DNA of 64,000 nucleotides from JADJYF01 sp965278995 (GTDB lineage: Bacteria > Pseudomonadota > Gammaproteobacteria > Ga0077536): contig OZ257136.1 in assembly GCA_965278995.1 (NCBI GenBank), positions 744,001-808,000 on the forward strand, in the 5' to 3' direction. The position numbers and the translations under genes are program-made. The notes below the pieces were generated by a model that was not told the DNA's origin, searched no databases, and was given only the letters and a program-made list of their open reading frames with translations. Positions 9,406 through 17,580 of the stretch are shown one piece after another (positions within the stretch are counted from its first letter, which is position 1; each line of letters opens with the position of its first letter).

Positions 9406-10842
9406 ATGACATTTCGTGAATATGGCGATTACGACGCTGTCGGTCTGGCGGCTTTGGTGCGGGCCGGTGAAGTCAGCGCAAGCGAGGTTACCGAAGAAGC
9501 CATAGCGCGTTGTGTAGCGGTCAATCCGCAACTCAATTTTCTTGCGCATGAGGCGTTCGATGTCGCACGCGAAGCTGCCGCCAAACGCGATTTACCCGAT
9601 GGCCCGCTGAAAGGCGTGCCGTGGCTGGTGAAAGAACTCGCCAGCAGCTGGGGTGGCCAACCGTATACCAATTGCTCGCCTTACCTTAAAACCGTTATCG
9701 CCGCGGGCGACTCGGTGCTGATTGCGCGCATGAAAGCTGCCGGCATGATCCCTTTCGGCAAGTCGACGTCACCTGAGCAAGGTTGGGCGCTGGCCACTGA
9801 ATCGAGCTTGCACGGCATTACGCGGAGCCCATGGGATCTGTCGCGCACACCGGGCGGTTCCAGTGGTGGTGCCGCAGCGGCTGTGGCAGCGCGAGTGTTG
9901 CCAATGGCCGATGCCTCTGATGGCGGTGGTTCGATCCGCGTGCCGGCCGCGAATTGCGCGCTGGTCGGATTGAAGCCGGCCCGCGGGCGCATCACGCTCG
10001 CGCCAGACGTGGTTGATTTCTGGTGCGGCGGTGCGACCCTGCACTGTGTCTCACGTACGGTGCGCGACACCGCGGCCCTGCTCGATGTAACTGCCGGCGC
10101 GTTACCCGGAGAACCCTATGCGCTGCCTCGACCACCGCGCGCGTTCGCTGCCGAAGTCGGTGCGCCGCCTGGTCGACTGCGCATTGCGCTCGTCACGGCG
10201 ACACCGGAAGGCGGTACGTCACTGGCGCCGGAAATTGCACAGGCTGTCGATGTGGCGGCGAAACTGCTCGCGGATCTCGGTCATCACCTCGAGGTGGAGC
10301 CGGTGCCGTACGATTATCTGCCGTTGGTCCGCTGTTACACGGATATTGTCGCGGTGCAGACTGCAGCGTTCTTCGACGCCATGGCTGCTGCTGTCGGTCG
10401 CCCGGCGACACGCGGCGATATGGCGCCTTTGTACTGGACGATGATCACCAAAGGGCGCAGTTTTTCCGCCATCGATCATTCAAACCAGATTGAGCGACTA
10501 CGCCAACTCAGTCGCGCGATGCTGACGACGATGGCGACTTACGACGCGTGGCTCATGCCGACCGTACCGATGCTGCCGCGAACGCACGGATATTACGACA
10601 TGGCGCTCGACGTCGATGCCTATAACGAAACACGTATGGGCCCCGATTGCTGTTATACGGCGCCGTTCAATGCGGCTGGCTCGCCGGCGATTTCAGTGCC
10701 CATGAGCTGGTCGGCCGATGGTCTGCCCATTGGTGTGCAGCTGGTCGGTCGCGATGCGGATGAAGCCACGCTGATCCGCCTTGCCGCACAGATCGAAGCA
10801 GCGCGACCATGGATCGGGCACCGGCCTGCGGTCTGTGCCTGA
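9406..10842 (+). CDS. amidase signature family hydrolase (second copy)
   Basis: 478 aa. Catalytic residues are visible: Lys76 in WLVKEL, Ser152 in TPGGSSGGAAAA, and Ser176 in SDGGGSIRVP. The spacing and the segments YTNCSPYLK and GVQLVGRDADEATL resemble the 6-aminohexanoate-cyclic-dimer-hydrolase-like subgroup, which acts on small cyclic or linear amides; that narrower label is tentative. A strong AGGGGAGG ribosome site lies 5-10 nt before the ATG. The 3' end overlaps the start of the FrhB-like gene, indicating translational coupling. It is only distantly similar to the amidase at 6773-8203, so it is not a recent duplicate. Confidence 0.9.
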   Translation: MTFREYGDYDAVGLAALVRAGEVSASEVTEEAIARCVAVNPQLNFLAHEAFDVAREAAAKRDLPDGPLKGVPWLVKELASSWGGQPYTNCSPYLKTVIAAGDSVLIARMKAAGMIPFGKSTSPEQGWALATESSLHGITRSPWDLSRTPGGSSGGAAAAVAARVLPMADASDGGGSIRVPAANCALVGLKPARGRITLAPDVVDFWCGGATLHCVSRTVRDTAALLDVTAGALPGEPYALPRPPRAFAAEVGAPPGRLRIALVTATPEGGTSLAPEIAQAVDVAAKLLADLGHHLEVEPVPYDYLPLVRCYTDIVAVQTAAFFDAMAAAVGRPATRGDMAPLYWTMITKGRSFSAIDHSNQIERLRQLSRAMLTTMATYDAWLMPTVPMLPRTHGYYDMALDVDAYNETRMGPDCCYTAPFNAAGSPAISVPMSWSADGLPIGVQLVGRDADEATLIRLAAQIEAARPWIGHRPAVCA

Positions 10843-12046
10843 GTCACTCTGGTCGCCGCCGCTGGCATCGGCGGCGCCGCGCACGCTGTGTACCGATTGC
10901 GGCATTTCGCGGACCAGCAGTGCGGAAAGATGCGCGACTGCCTGCCAGTTCATCAAACCGGATTATCCAACGCTCGAACGCGATGTGCATGGCCGTGCCC
11001 GCGATCCGCAACGACCTGACGAACTGCATTTCGGACCATTGCGGCGCATGCTTCGCGCCACCCTTGAACCGGCGCTTGCTGGTGCACAATGGAGCGGTAT
11101 CGCGACCCGCATCGGTGAGCGGCTGCTCGACAACGGGACGGTCGATGCGGTACTGACGATGGCGCCCGCAGCCGACGATCGCTGGCGCCCGGTGCCTGTA
11201 CTGGTGACCCGCGCTGCCGATATGGCGCAATGCCGCGGCATGCGCATGGGCTATGCGCCATTGCTCGCGCTGCTCGAACCGGCGCTGGCGCGTGGTTATC
11301 GCCGGCTCGCGGTCATCGGTATTCCATGTCAGGTTTATGCGCTGCGCGCGCTCGAGCGCGAACTTGGCTTCGAGCGTTTGTACGTCATCGGCACGCCGTG
11401 TTCAGACAACACCACGACGGCGCGTTTCCATGAATTCCTGGCGCTGTTATCCGACGCGCCGGAGACTATTACTTATCTCGAGTTCCGCGCTGATTATCAC
11501 GTTGAACTGCGCTATAGCGATGGTCTGGTGAAAGCCATTCCGTTCCTGATGCTGCCGTTGTCGAAGCTGCCGGCGGATTTCTTTCCGTTGACCTGTCGCA
11601 CCTGCGTCGATTACACCAATGTGCTCGCTGACATCACGGTCGGGTATATGGGCGGGCAGGGCGAACAGTGGTTGCTGGTGCGAAACGAGCGCGGCGAGGA
11701 GTTGCTCGCCGTGCTCGGCGGCGAATTGCGCGCGAGTGAGCCCGGCAGTGCGGGTAAACGACGCAGCGCAGTCAAAGGGTTTCTCGCCAACATCGAGCGT
11801 GCTGCCGGTGGTCTGCCGCTGCGGCGCATGCCGCAATGGTTACGCCCGCTGGTCGGTTGGTTGATGCCGCGCATCGGCCCACGTGGGCTTGAGTTCGCGC
11901 GTGCCCGGGTCGAGATGAAAGCGCTCGAGACAGTAGTGCATTTACGCCGTGAACAGCCGCGACGACTGAAATCGATGGTCCCTGCCCATGTCTGGAAACT
12001 GGTCGAGTCGTATGGCCTGAGGCCGGGTCCGGACGAACGACCTTAG
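10835..12046 (+). CDS. FrhB/BciB-like iron-sulfur flavoprotein
   Basis: 403 aa. The N terminus has TLCTDCGISR, with further cysteines in CATACQF. Later blocks VIGIPCQVYALRA and FFPLTCRTCVDYTNVLADITVGYMG are the signature of the F420-dehydrogenase beta-subunit (FrhB) superfamily. That family includes BciB-type divinyl reductases and other ferredoxin-dependent FAD/4Fe-4S reductases. It probably transfers electrons between a 2Fe-2S or 4Fe-4S partner and a flavin-bound substrate. I chose GTG 10835, which overlaps the amidase stop; an in-frame TTG at 10781 would add 18 residues without homology. Association with a luciferase-like enzyme and amidase suggests an auxiliary catabolic or cofactor role. 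Confidence 0.78.
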   Translation: MPESLWSPPLASAAPRTLCTDCGISRTSSAERCATACQFIKPDYPTLERDVHGRARDPQRPDELHFGPLRRMLRATLEPALAGAQWSGIATRIGERLLDNGTVDAVLTMAPAADDRWRPVPVLVTRAADMAQCRGMRMGYAPLLALLEPALARGYRRLAVIGIPCQVYALRALERELGFERLYVIGTPCSDNTTTARFHEFLALLSDAPETITYLEFRADYHVELRYSDGLVKAIPFLMLPLSKLPADFFPLTCRTCVDYTNVLADITVGYMGGQGEQWLLVRNERGEELLAVLGGELRASEPGSAGKRRSAVKGFLANIERAAGGLPLRRMPQWLRPLVGWLMPRIGPRGLEFARARVEMKALETVVHLRREQPRRLKSMVPAHVWKLVESYGLRPGPDERP

Positions 12047-12087
12047 CGGGCACTCGGCGACCGCGGCGCCGGACCGGTTGCTGGCGC

Positions 12088-12414
12088 TCAAGCGCCGATC
12101 ATGGGAACGCTGAGTTTGGTTCGAAGGCTGGCAGCGACGGGTACCTGGGGAAGCTTACTACCGCTGCGATCGATGTGTACGGCGCCGGCTGCCGCTGTGA
12201 CGATGGCGGTGCTGGCGGGTGCGGGCATCGAACGTCCGCGCCGCTCGGGCCCGCCGAGCAGGGCGAGCCAGCGTTGGCACCGATGCAGGTCGCGGGCGGT
12301 CGCCTGCACGCTGCTGCTGGCCGGGTCAGAGCCGCCAGCGTGCAGATTGAGGAGCTGCGATTCGAGGGTATCGATGCGGTTTTTCAGTTCGGCGTTGAGG
12401 TCTACATAAATCAT
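12088..12414 (-). CDS. small hypothetical protein with N-terminal coiled coil
   Basis: 108 aa. The first 30 residues (DLNAELKNRIDTLESQLLNL) form a convincing amphipathic helix or coiled coil. The middle and C-terminal parts are Ala/Ser/Pro-rich with no recognisable domain. A competing frame on the opposite strand exists, so coding status is uncertain. It is convergent with the FrhB-like gene. The ribosome site is weak (GGAC). I do not recognise the family. Confidence 0.35.
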   Translation of the reverse strand: MIYVDLNAELKNRIDTLESQLLNLHAGGSDPASSSVQATARDLHRCQRWLALLGGPERRGRSMPAPASTAIVTAAAGAVHIDRSGSKLPQVPVAASLRTKLSVPMIGA

Positions 12415-12708
12415 GGCGAAGTCCGTTCGTTATTGGCATCCGCAGTCAATCCGATGCCGGCAACCGGCGGGTGTGTTACCGCGCCGGCCCAAGGCATCGA
12501 AATTCCGGTCGCAACCCCCTGCCGCAATCCGGACGGATACACTTCAGTGTAGTTCACATTAATTTACAGTTGTGTCGTCAGTATGACGCCTTGTTGCGCC
12601 GCAGTGTGTGCGCTTTCACACATTGACGCGCGGGGGGAGCTCACAGAGGGTGGACGCAGGCCTCCGCACAACAGGCGCAGCCTGCTGCGGTGACCTGATC
12701 ACGCGTGA
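12415..12708. other. intergenic region, 294 bp
   Basis: No supported gene. It contains an AT-rich stretch near 12545-12570 that could carry the promoter of the small leftward gene. It also has a TGTGTG...CACACA inverted repeat around 12605-12622 and the palindrome listed separately at its right end. Confidence 0.4.
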
Positions 12709-12712
12709 TCAG
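12695..12712. repeat. 18-bp perfect palindrome at the end of the nitrilase gene
   Basis: CTGATCACGCGTGATCAG is a perfect palindrome. It covers the TGA stop (12709-12711, minus strand) of the carbon-nitrogen hydrolase. It may act as a stem in a Rho-type or factor-dependent 3' end, since no T-run follows, or as a protein-binding site. Confidence 0.5.
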
Positions 12713-13650
12713 AGACCGAGACGGCGGACTTTGGCGGATTTCGTTCCAGTTGCAGCAGAACGGCTGGTGCCGGCATCGAGGTGCGACGGCCACGCGCGAT
12801 AGAGGTCGGCGCGCCGGCGCCGATCGCGGAATGTCGGCGCCACACCGAGTTCACGATTTTCGTGCAGTTTGTCGAGGTCGACCGTACCCCTGACCACCAT
12901 CTGGACATTGGTCCGCGCCTCGGCCACCACGCCTCGCGGGTTCGCCCAGGGCTTGTCGCACGGGGACAGGATCGAACTGCGGGTCCAGCCGTTAGGCAAC
13001 GGCCCGCGCGGCAGTTTGCCACCGGTCGCGCAGTGCACGAAATAGACCTGATTTTCAATGCAGCGGGCCTGCGCGCTGTGGCGCACGCGCCAGTAGCCGT
13101 GTTCCGAGAATGTAAACGACGGGCAGAGAATAATCTCGGCCCCTTGCTCGGCCAGCGTAGCGGCGCATTCGGGGATCTCCGCTTCGTAGCAGACGTTGAA
13201 ACCGACTCTGGCGAAAGGCAGGTCGAAGGCATCGAGGGTCGTGCCCTCGCGCGTATGCCAATCAGCTTCGGCCGGGAAAATATGCGTCTTGTCGTGCATG
13301 TGAACCAGCCCGCCAGGGCCATAGACATAAGCGACGTTGTAGAAGCCGCCCTGTTTCTTTTCGAGGTGCGAGCCGGCAACGATGTGCTGTTTACGCCGTT
13401 TCGCTTCGTCGGCAAAGAACGCGCGATACGCCGCGGTGTACTGATCGACCAGCACGAAGTCGGTGACCGGGCGATTGCGCCAATCCTCGAAAGTCGTGAA
13501 CAAGGCGAGCGTGAAGAGTTCAGGGAACAGCACCAGATCGGCGCCTTTGGCCTGATCGAGCAGCTTGACGGTCTGCGCGGCGAACGCATCGAAATCCTTG
13601 ACCGGCTTGATGACGAACTGACAGGCAGCTATCGATACTTTTCTGGCCAT
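12709..13650 (-). CDS. carbon-nitrogen hydrolase (nitrilase superfamily)
   Basis: 313 aa. The Glu-Lys-Cys triad is visible: Glu44 in FPELFT, Lys121 in DKTHIFP and Cys154 in FNVCYEAE. The fold order fits cytosolic amidase/N-carbamoylase-type members that hydrolyse amide or carbamoyl bonds. ATG 13650 was chosen because GGGAGG precedes it at good distance; the longer open frame upstream lacks a ribosome site. The C-terminal 40 residues are Arg/Ser-rich and probably flexible. It diverges from a NodB-fold deacetylase/imidase-like gene (start 13828). Adjacent ring-opening and half-amide-hydrolysing enzymes would make biochemical sense. Confidence 0.88.
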   Translation of the reverse strand: MARKVSIAACQFVIKPVKDFDAFAAQTVKLLDQAKGADLVLFPELFTLALFTTFEDWRNRPVTDFVLVDQYTAAYRAFFADEAKRRKQHIVAGSHLEKKQGGFYNVAYVYGPGGLVHMHDKTHIFPAEADWHTREGTTLDAFDLPFARVGFNVCYEAEIPECAATLAEQGAEIILCPSFTFSEHGYWRVRHSAQARCIENQVYFVHCATGGKLPRGPLPNGWTRSSILSPCDKPWANPRGVVAEARTNVQMVVRGTVDLDKLHENRELGVAPTFRDRRRRADLYRAWPSHLDAGTSRSAATGTKSAKVRRLGL

Positions 13651-13827
13651 AATGCCTCCCACGCAGGACTCTCTGATGCCTGAATTCTGCTCCGACATGA
13701 TGCTGGCGACAAGCGCCCGCAGCGGTGCTGCCTGGCATGTCATTCGTGGTACATGAGGCAGTCATTTGATAGTGTGACCCGGTGACGAGGCGATCCATTC
13801 ACCTGATGTATCGATGGAGGAGCGAAG

Positions 13828-14712
13828 ATGACGCAGAAAGACATCCAGGTCTGCTTCAATGTGCATTTCGATTCAGTCTCCCTGTGGCTGGGTTCTTTTG
13901 GCGGCGAGGATTCGCCCTGCGATATCTCGCGCGGCGTACACGCCGGCAAAGTCGGTACGCCGCGGCTGCTCGATCTGTTCGACAAGTACGGCATCAAGAC
14001 CACCTGGAACATCACCGGCCACTCGCTCGAGAGTTTCCCCAAGGAGTCGAAACTTGTCGCTGATGCCGGGCACGAGCTGGGGCTGCACGGCTACGCCCAC
14101 GAGAATCCACTCGCGATGTCTGTGGAGCAGGAGACCGCCGTCCTCAACAAGACCTACGATCTGGTGGTCGAACTCTGCGGCAAAGCGCCGAAAGGTTATA
14201 GCGCGCCGTGGTGGGAGTTGAGCCAGAACACCATCGACCTGCTGCTCGCCAAAGGTATCGAATACGATCACAGTCTGATGGAAAACGATCACTCGCCGTA
14301 TTACCTGCGACGTGACGACAAATGGACGAAAATCGATTACTCGAAACCGGCCGACAGCTGGATGAAACCCTGGGTGCCGGGACCGCTGACCGGGCTGCTC
14401 GAAATCCCCTGCAGCTGGTATCTCGATGATGCGCCACCGGTCATGTTCGTGAAGAAGTTCCCGAACAGTCACGGCTGGGTGCCGCCACGCGATCTCGGTC
14501 AGATGTGGACCGACCAGTTCGACTGGGTCTACCGCAACATGGACTATGGGATCTACAACGCCTGTCTCCATCCTGACGCATCAGGGCACCCGCAGATGCT
14601 GATGATGGTTGAGCGCCTGATCGATCACATGCGCGCGCATGATGGGGTGCGCTTCATGACGCTTGGCCAGATCAACAGTGAATATCGCGCGCGCCATCCT
14701 GTCCCGACCTGA
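13828..14712 (+). CDS. polysaccharide deacetylase/cyclic-imidase-like protein (NodB fold)
   Basis: 294 aa, no signal peptide, so cytoplasmic. Metal-site candidates are Asp15 in FNVHFDS, where classical deacetylases have TFDDG, and His87/His91 in HGYAH. SAPWWELSQNTIDLL and HPDASGHPQ are typical of the intracellular subgroup that includes HpPgdA-like proteins, PuuE-type allantoinases and cyclic imidases, rather than cell-wall deacetylases. ATG 13828 has a strong GGAGG site. Divergent from the nitrilase-superfamily gene across a 177-bp spacer. Confidence 0.85.
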   Translation: MTQKDIQVCFNVHFDSVSLWLGSFGGEDSPCDISRGVHAGKVGTPRLLDLFDKYGIKTTWNITGHSLESFPKESKLVADAGHELGLHGYAHENPLAMSVEQETAVLNKTYDLVVELCGKAPKGYSAPWWELSQNTIDLLLAKGIEYDHSLMENDHSPYYLRRDDKWTKIDYSKPADSWMKPWVPGPLTGLLEIPCSWYLDDAPPVMFVKKFPNSHGWVPPRDLGQMWTDQFDWVYRNMDYGIYNACLHPDASGHPQMLMMVERLIDHMRAHDGVRFMTLGQINSEYRARHPVPT

Positions 14713-14723
14713 GCTGGCGGTGT

Positions 14724-14748
14724 AGCGGCGCGCCGATAGTACGCCGCT
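14724..14748. terminator. hairpin between convergent genes (possible bidirectional terminator)
   Basis: AGCGGCG and CGCCGCT form a perfect 7-bp stem with an 11-nt loop in the 40-bp gap between the deacetylase-like gene and the CobW gene. There is no clear T-run, so intrinsic termination is only possible, not shown. Confidence 0.3.
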
Positions 14749-14752
14749 GTCG

Positions 14753-15823
14753 TCAGACGGCGGCGTTTGCGGCGAGGGTGTTAAATGCGGCGAGCGACGA
14801 CTCCAGCATCTTGCGCTCGAGATCCTGCACGATGAATACGATGCGCGAACGTCTGTCGTCATCTGGCCATCTCGCCAGATGCACCGGCGGATGAACGAGG
14901 TGCTGAACCCCGTTGATGACGACCGGAGTATCGACGCCGCGCACGTGCAGAATGCCTTTCACGCGTAACACCTGAGCGCCATGGCAATGCAGCAGCATCG
15001 TCAGCCAGATACCGAAAGCAGTCCAGTCGAGCGGCTGCTCGACGACCAGACTGAAAGAGTGGATGCCGGGAGCGTGGCGCGAGTCGCCAGTCGCGAGGTC
15101 ATGGGTGTGACCGTGGATGTGTGCAGCGTCCGATCTGTTTACAGCCTCGTCACCCTGCGCGAGCCACGCATCGGCGACGCGCTCGGCTTGCGCCGCGCCA
15201 AGAATGTCGCCCTGCAACAGGCTGGCAGTATCGATGACCCCGCCGATTGCGCTTACCACCTCGGCCGATAGGTTGATCACCCGCAGGCGTTGTCGCAGTA
15301 TCTCGGCGCTGCGCGCGTCGGCAAGGTCGGTTTTGGTCAGGACCAGCTTGTCGGCGGTGGCGGCCTGCTTGAGTGATTCGACATGGCGCTCGAGGCTGGT
15401 GAGTCCATTGACGCTGTCGACCGTCGTGATGACGAGTGCCACGCGGTAGTGATGGCGCAACTGCACGTCGCTGAGAAACGTGGCCATGATCGGGGTCGGG
15501 TCGGCGAGCCCGGTGGTCTCGATGATGAGGCGGCTGAAGGATGGGATCTCTCCGCGCTCGCGCCGCTGATGCAGCAGCAGTACCGCAGCTTTCAGGTCGT
15601 CGCGGATGGTGCAGCACACGCAGCCGCTGGCAAGCAGTACGGTGTTGTCGTCGAGCGCCTCAATCAGCTGGTGGTCGAGGCCGACTTCGCCGAATTCGTT
15701 GACCAGCACGGCAGCATCGCCGAGTGACGGGTCCTTCAGCATATGATTCAGCAAGGTGGTCTTACCGCTGCCGAGGAAGCCAGTCACGATGATGACCGGT
15801 CGGCGTGCGCTGTAGTTGCTCAT
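14753..15823 (-). CDS. CobW/COG0523-type G3E GTPase (putative metallochaperone)
   Basis: 356 aa. Walker A is GFLGSGKTT (residues 15-23), followed by VNEFGEVGLD, the metal-binding CVCC of SGCVCCTIR, ETTGLADP as Walker B region, and TKTDLAD for guanine specificity. A His-rich loop HIHGHTHD near residue 220 and the C-terminal CobW domain with LLRVKGIL-like VLRVKGILHV complete the family architecture. Such proteins use GTP to deliver Zn or another metal to client enzymes. ATG 15823 lies 7 nt after the stop of the upstream small Cys protein, so the two are translated from one mRNA. Confidence 0.92.
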   Translation of the reverse strand: MSNYSARRPVIIVTGFLGSGKTTLLNHMLKDPSLGDAAVLVNEFGEVGLDHQLIEALDDNTVLLASGCVCCTIRDDLKAAVLLLHQRRERGEIPSFSRLIIETTGLADPTPIMATFLSDVQLRHHYRVALVITTVDSVNGLTSLERHVESLKQAATADKLVLTKTDLADARSAEILRQRLRVINLSAEVVSAIGGVIDTASLLQGDILGAAQAERVADAWLAQGDEAVNRSDAAHIHGHTHDLATGDSRHAPGIHSFSLVVEQPLDWTAFGIWLTMLLHCHGAQVLRVKGILHVRGVDTPVVINGVQHLVHPPVHLARWPDDDRRSRIVFIVQDLERKMLESSLAAFNTLAANAAV

Positions 15824-15830
15824 GGTTGGC

Positions 15831-16157
15831 TCACGACTGCTGACGCAGCGCGGCAAGCAACTCCAGTGCGAGCGGATCTACCGGTCGTCCGGCGATGGCT
15901 TCGACGACTTGCCACACTTGCGGTAGATGGTCGACGAGCTCGGAGCGCCCGCGCTGACTCGAGACGACATACTGACCGCCCATCCAGTCATCGACGCGAC
16001 AGCCGTAGTGCGCGAGCACCCGATTGATGAGCCGTACGCGCTGCTGGCGCGCACGATTCCGCTCGGCACTGCTGCTGTCCTGTTCACTATCACCGGCATC
16101 GGTGGTGGTTTCTGTCCAGTGCGGGATACCGGCAAAAACTGCGCAGAAACCACACAC
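15831..16157 (-). CDS. small CxxC/HW protein associated with CobW
   Basis: 108 aa from a GTG start (an in-frame stop lies just upstream). The N terminus CGFCAVFAGIPHWTE looks like a metal-binding CxxC...H segment. The rest, RVRLINRVLAHYGCRVDD followed by WMGGQYVVSSQRGRSELVD, reads as a compact conserved domain that I remember only as a hypothetical protein found beside CobW GTPases. It sits 5 nt after the VOC gene stop and 7 nt before CobW, an operon arrangement implying joint action. A role as CobW client or metal donor is inference. Confidence 0.65.
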   Translation of the reverse strand: MCGFCAVFAGIPHWTETTTDAGDSEQDSSSAERNRARQQRVRLINRVLAHYGCRVDDWMGGQYVVSSQRGRSELVDHLPQVWQVVEAIAGRPVDPLALELLAALRQQS

Positions 16158-16162
16158 CGGCG

Positions 16163-16531
16163 CTACATCTTGAAGAAGACCAGCTTGTTGCCGTCAAGGT
16201 CGCGGAAATAACCGCCGTAGAAACCGCTGTCGCCACGCGGGCCGGGCGCGCCTTCGTCCTTGCCGCCGAGTGCCAGCGCCTTGGCATGCAGCGCGTCGAT
16301 CTGCTTGGTGTCGGCAACGAAGATTGAAATCATGGTGCCATTGCCTGGCGTCGCGGGTTTGCCATCGAATGGCTTGAGCACTGCGAACATCGGCGAGCCG
16401 GCACCGGCCGACCAGCCGATGAAGCGGTCGTTGACCATGGCGCGTTTGGCGCCCAGCGGTGACAGCAGTTCGTCGTAGAATTTGCCGGCACGTTCGAGAT
16501 CGTTGGTGCCGAGCGTGGTGTATCCGATCAT
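16163..16531 (-). CDS. VOC family protein (glyoxalase/bleomycin-resistance fold)
   Basis: 122 aa, one complete VOC domain: start IGYTTLGTNDLERAGKFYDE and end GGYFRDLDGNKLVFFKM, with the usual paired beta-alpha-beta-beta-beta modules. The RDLDGNKL segment carries the position of a metal-binding Glu in true glyoxalases, here not obviously present. A good AGGAGG site precedes ATG 16531. First gene of the tightly packed VOC-small-Cys-CobW unit. Function could be small-molecule binding or isomerisation. Confidence 0.88.
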   Translation of the reverse strand: MIGYTTLGTNDLERAGKFYDELLSPLGAKRAMVNDRFIGWSAGAGSPMFAVLKPFDGKPATPGNGTMISIFVADTKQIDALHAKALALGGKDEGAPGPRGDSGFYGGYFRDLDGNKLVFFKM

Positions 16532-16653
16532 GAATGACCTCCTGTGATACGTGTTGTCGTGAGAGCGAAATAGCCGGGCGTCGCACTGTCGTCGGCGCGC
16601 GCCCTCTGCCGGATCCGGCAGAGGGAATCATACACCAAGGTCGCAGCACATCA

Positions 16654-17493
16654 TCAGAACACGATAGGCAGCTCGAGATAGCGTTCATAGATGAAATCGC
16701 GATGCGCGATCAGTGCCGGCGTCAGCACTTTCGCAATCGCCGGGTCGTCATTGGAATACGCGCCGCGATAAACCGTTGCCATCGGGCAGCGCTCGGGCGG
16801 CATCGGTGCGAGAAGTCCGCAGAACGCAGCCCAGTATAGATCCAGCGCCGACAATGCATCGCCGATCAGGAAGCGCTGACCGCGGGCGTGCTGACGACTG
16901 AGTTCAGCGTCGAGCATGCCCAGAATGCTGACCATGCGTGCCGCCGCCCGCGTGGCAGCTTCCGAGGAATAGCCGTATTTGTCGGCCAGCGTCTGGTAAA
17001 ACCCGCGACCCGGATCGCCGGGCGGTAACGACTTCAGCGCTCCGTCCGCGAGCAGTACGCGCTTCGACCAGGCCAGCCCGTTTTCGCCGGCGATTTCGTT
17101 GATAAAGCCGAACATGCGCATGCGCAGCGCGATGTCCCCAGGTATGAGCGGTGGTTCGGGATTGAGTCTTTCGGCCAGGTTCAACTGGTCTATCCAACTT
17201 GAGCGCGGCCGCTCGTCGTTCCAGATCGCGACAGGCGCGCTCGACTGGGCGGTCCACGCGTACAATTCACTTTGCGTACCGTCCATGCCGAGATCGACAT
17301 CCGAGGCCCCTTCGTCGGACGTGCACACGGACGTGTATGGTATCCCTTTGACGTGGAACAGTGCTTTGCACGCCTCACGCCACGGACCGGGTATCGCATA
17401 AGCGCCCAGTACCAGGCGTAATCCCGACAGCTGGCGGGCCTTGGCGATGCTCACGTACTCGCGTTTCAGATCGCCGAATCCAATCTCGGTCAT
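16654..17493 (-). CDS. GST-like protein
   Basis: 279 aa. The N-terminal 110 residues fit a thioredoxin-like GST domain (LRLVLGAYAIPGPWREACKA, then KGIPYTSV and APVAIWNDERP with a cis-Pro-like APVAI). The helical C-terminal domain contains RFLIGDALSALDLYWA, matching the GST C-terminal FLxGDxxSxAD signature. The N-terminal segment is longer than usual. Cytoplasmic; substrate unknown. GAGGAG precedes ATG 17493. Divergent from the NTF2-like gene at 17581. Confidence 0.8.
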   Translation of the reverse strand: MTEIGFGDLKREYVSIAKARQLSGLRLVLGAYAIPGPWREACKALFHVKGIPYTSVCTSDEGASDVDLGMDGTQSELYAWTAQSSAPVAIWNDERPRSSWIDQLNLAERLNPEPPLIPGDIALRMRMFGFINEIAGENGLAWSKRVLLADGALKSLPPGDPGRGFYQTLADKYGYSSEAATRAAARMVSILGMLDAELSRQHARGQRFLIGDALSALDLYWAAFCGLLAPMPPERCPMATVYRGAYSNDDPAIAKVLTPALIAHRDFIYERYLELPIVF

Positions 17494-17580
17494 AGCGGGT
17501 CACTCCTCATTGCTGACATAGCGGTTGCGAAGCAATTGTTGCACGTATACTGGGAGCCGGTGTCAATGGGGAGGATAGAC

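Noticed and set aside
10781..10834. Alternative TTG start for the FrhB-like protein
   Set aside because: The extra residues lack homology and lie wholly within the amidase end; GTG 10835 fits the cysteine motif better.
14724..14748. Clear intrinsic terminator
   Set aside because: Stem is present but without a T-run, so I kept it only at low confidence.
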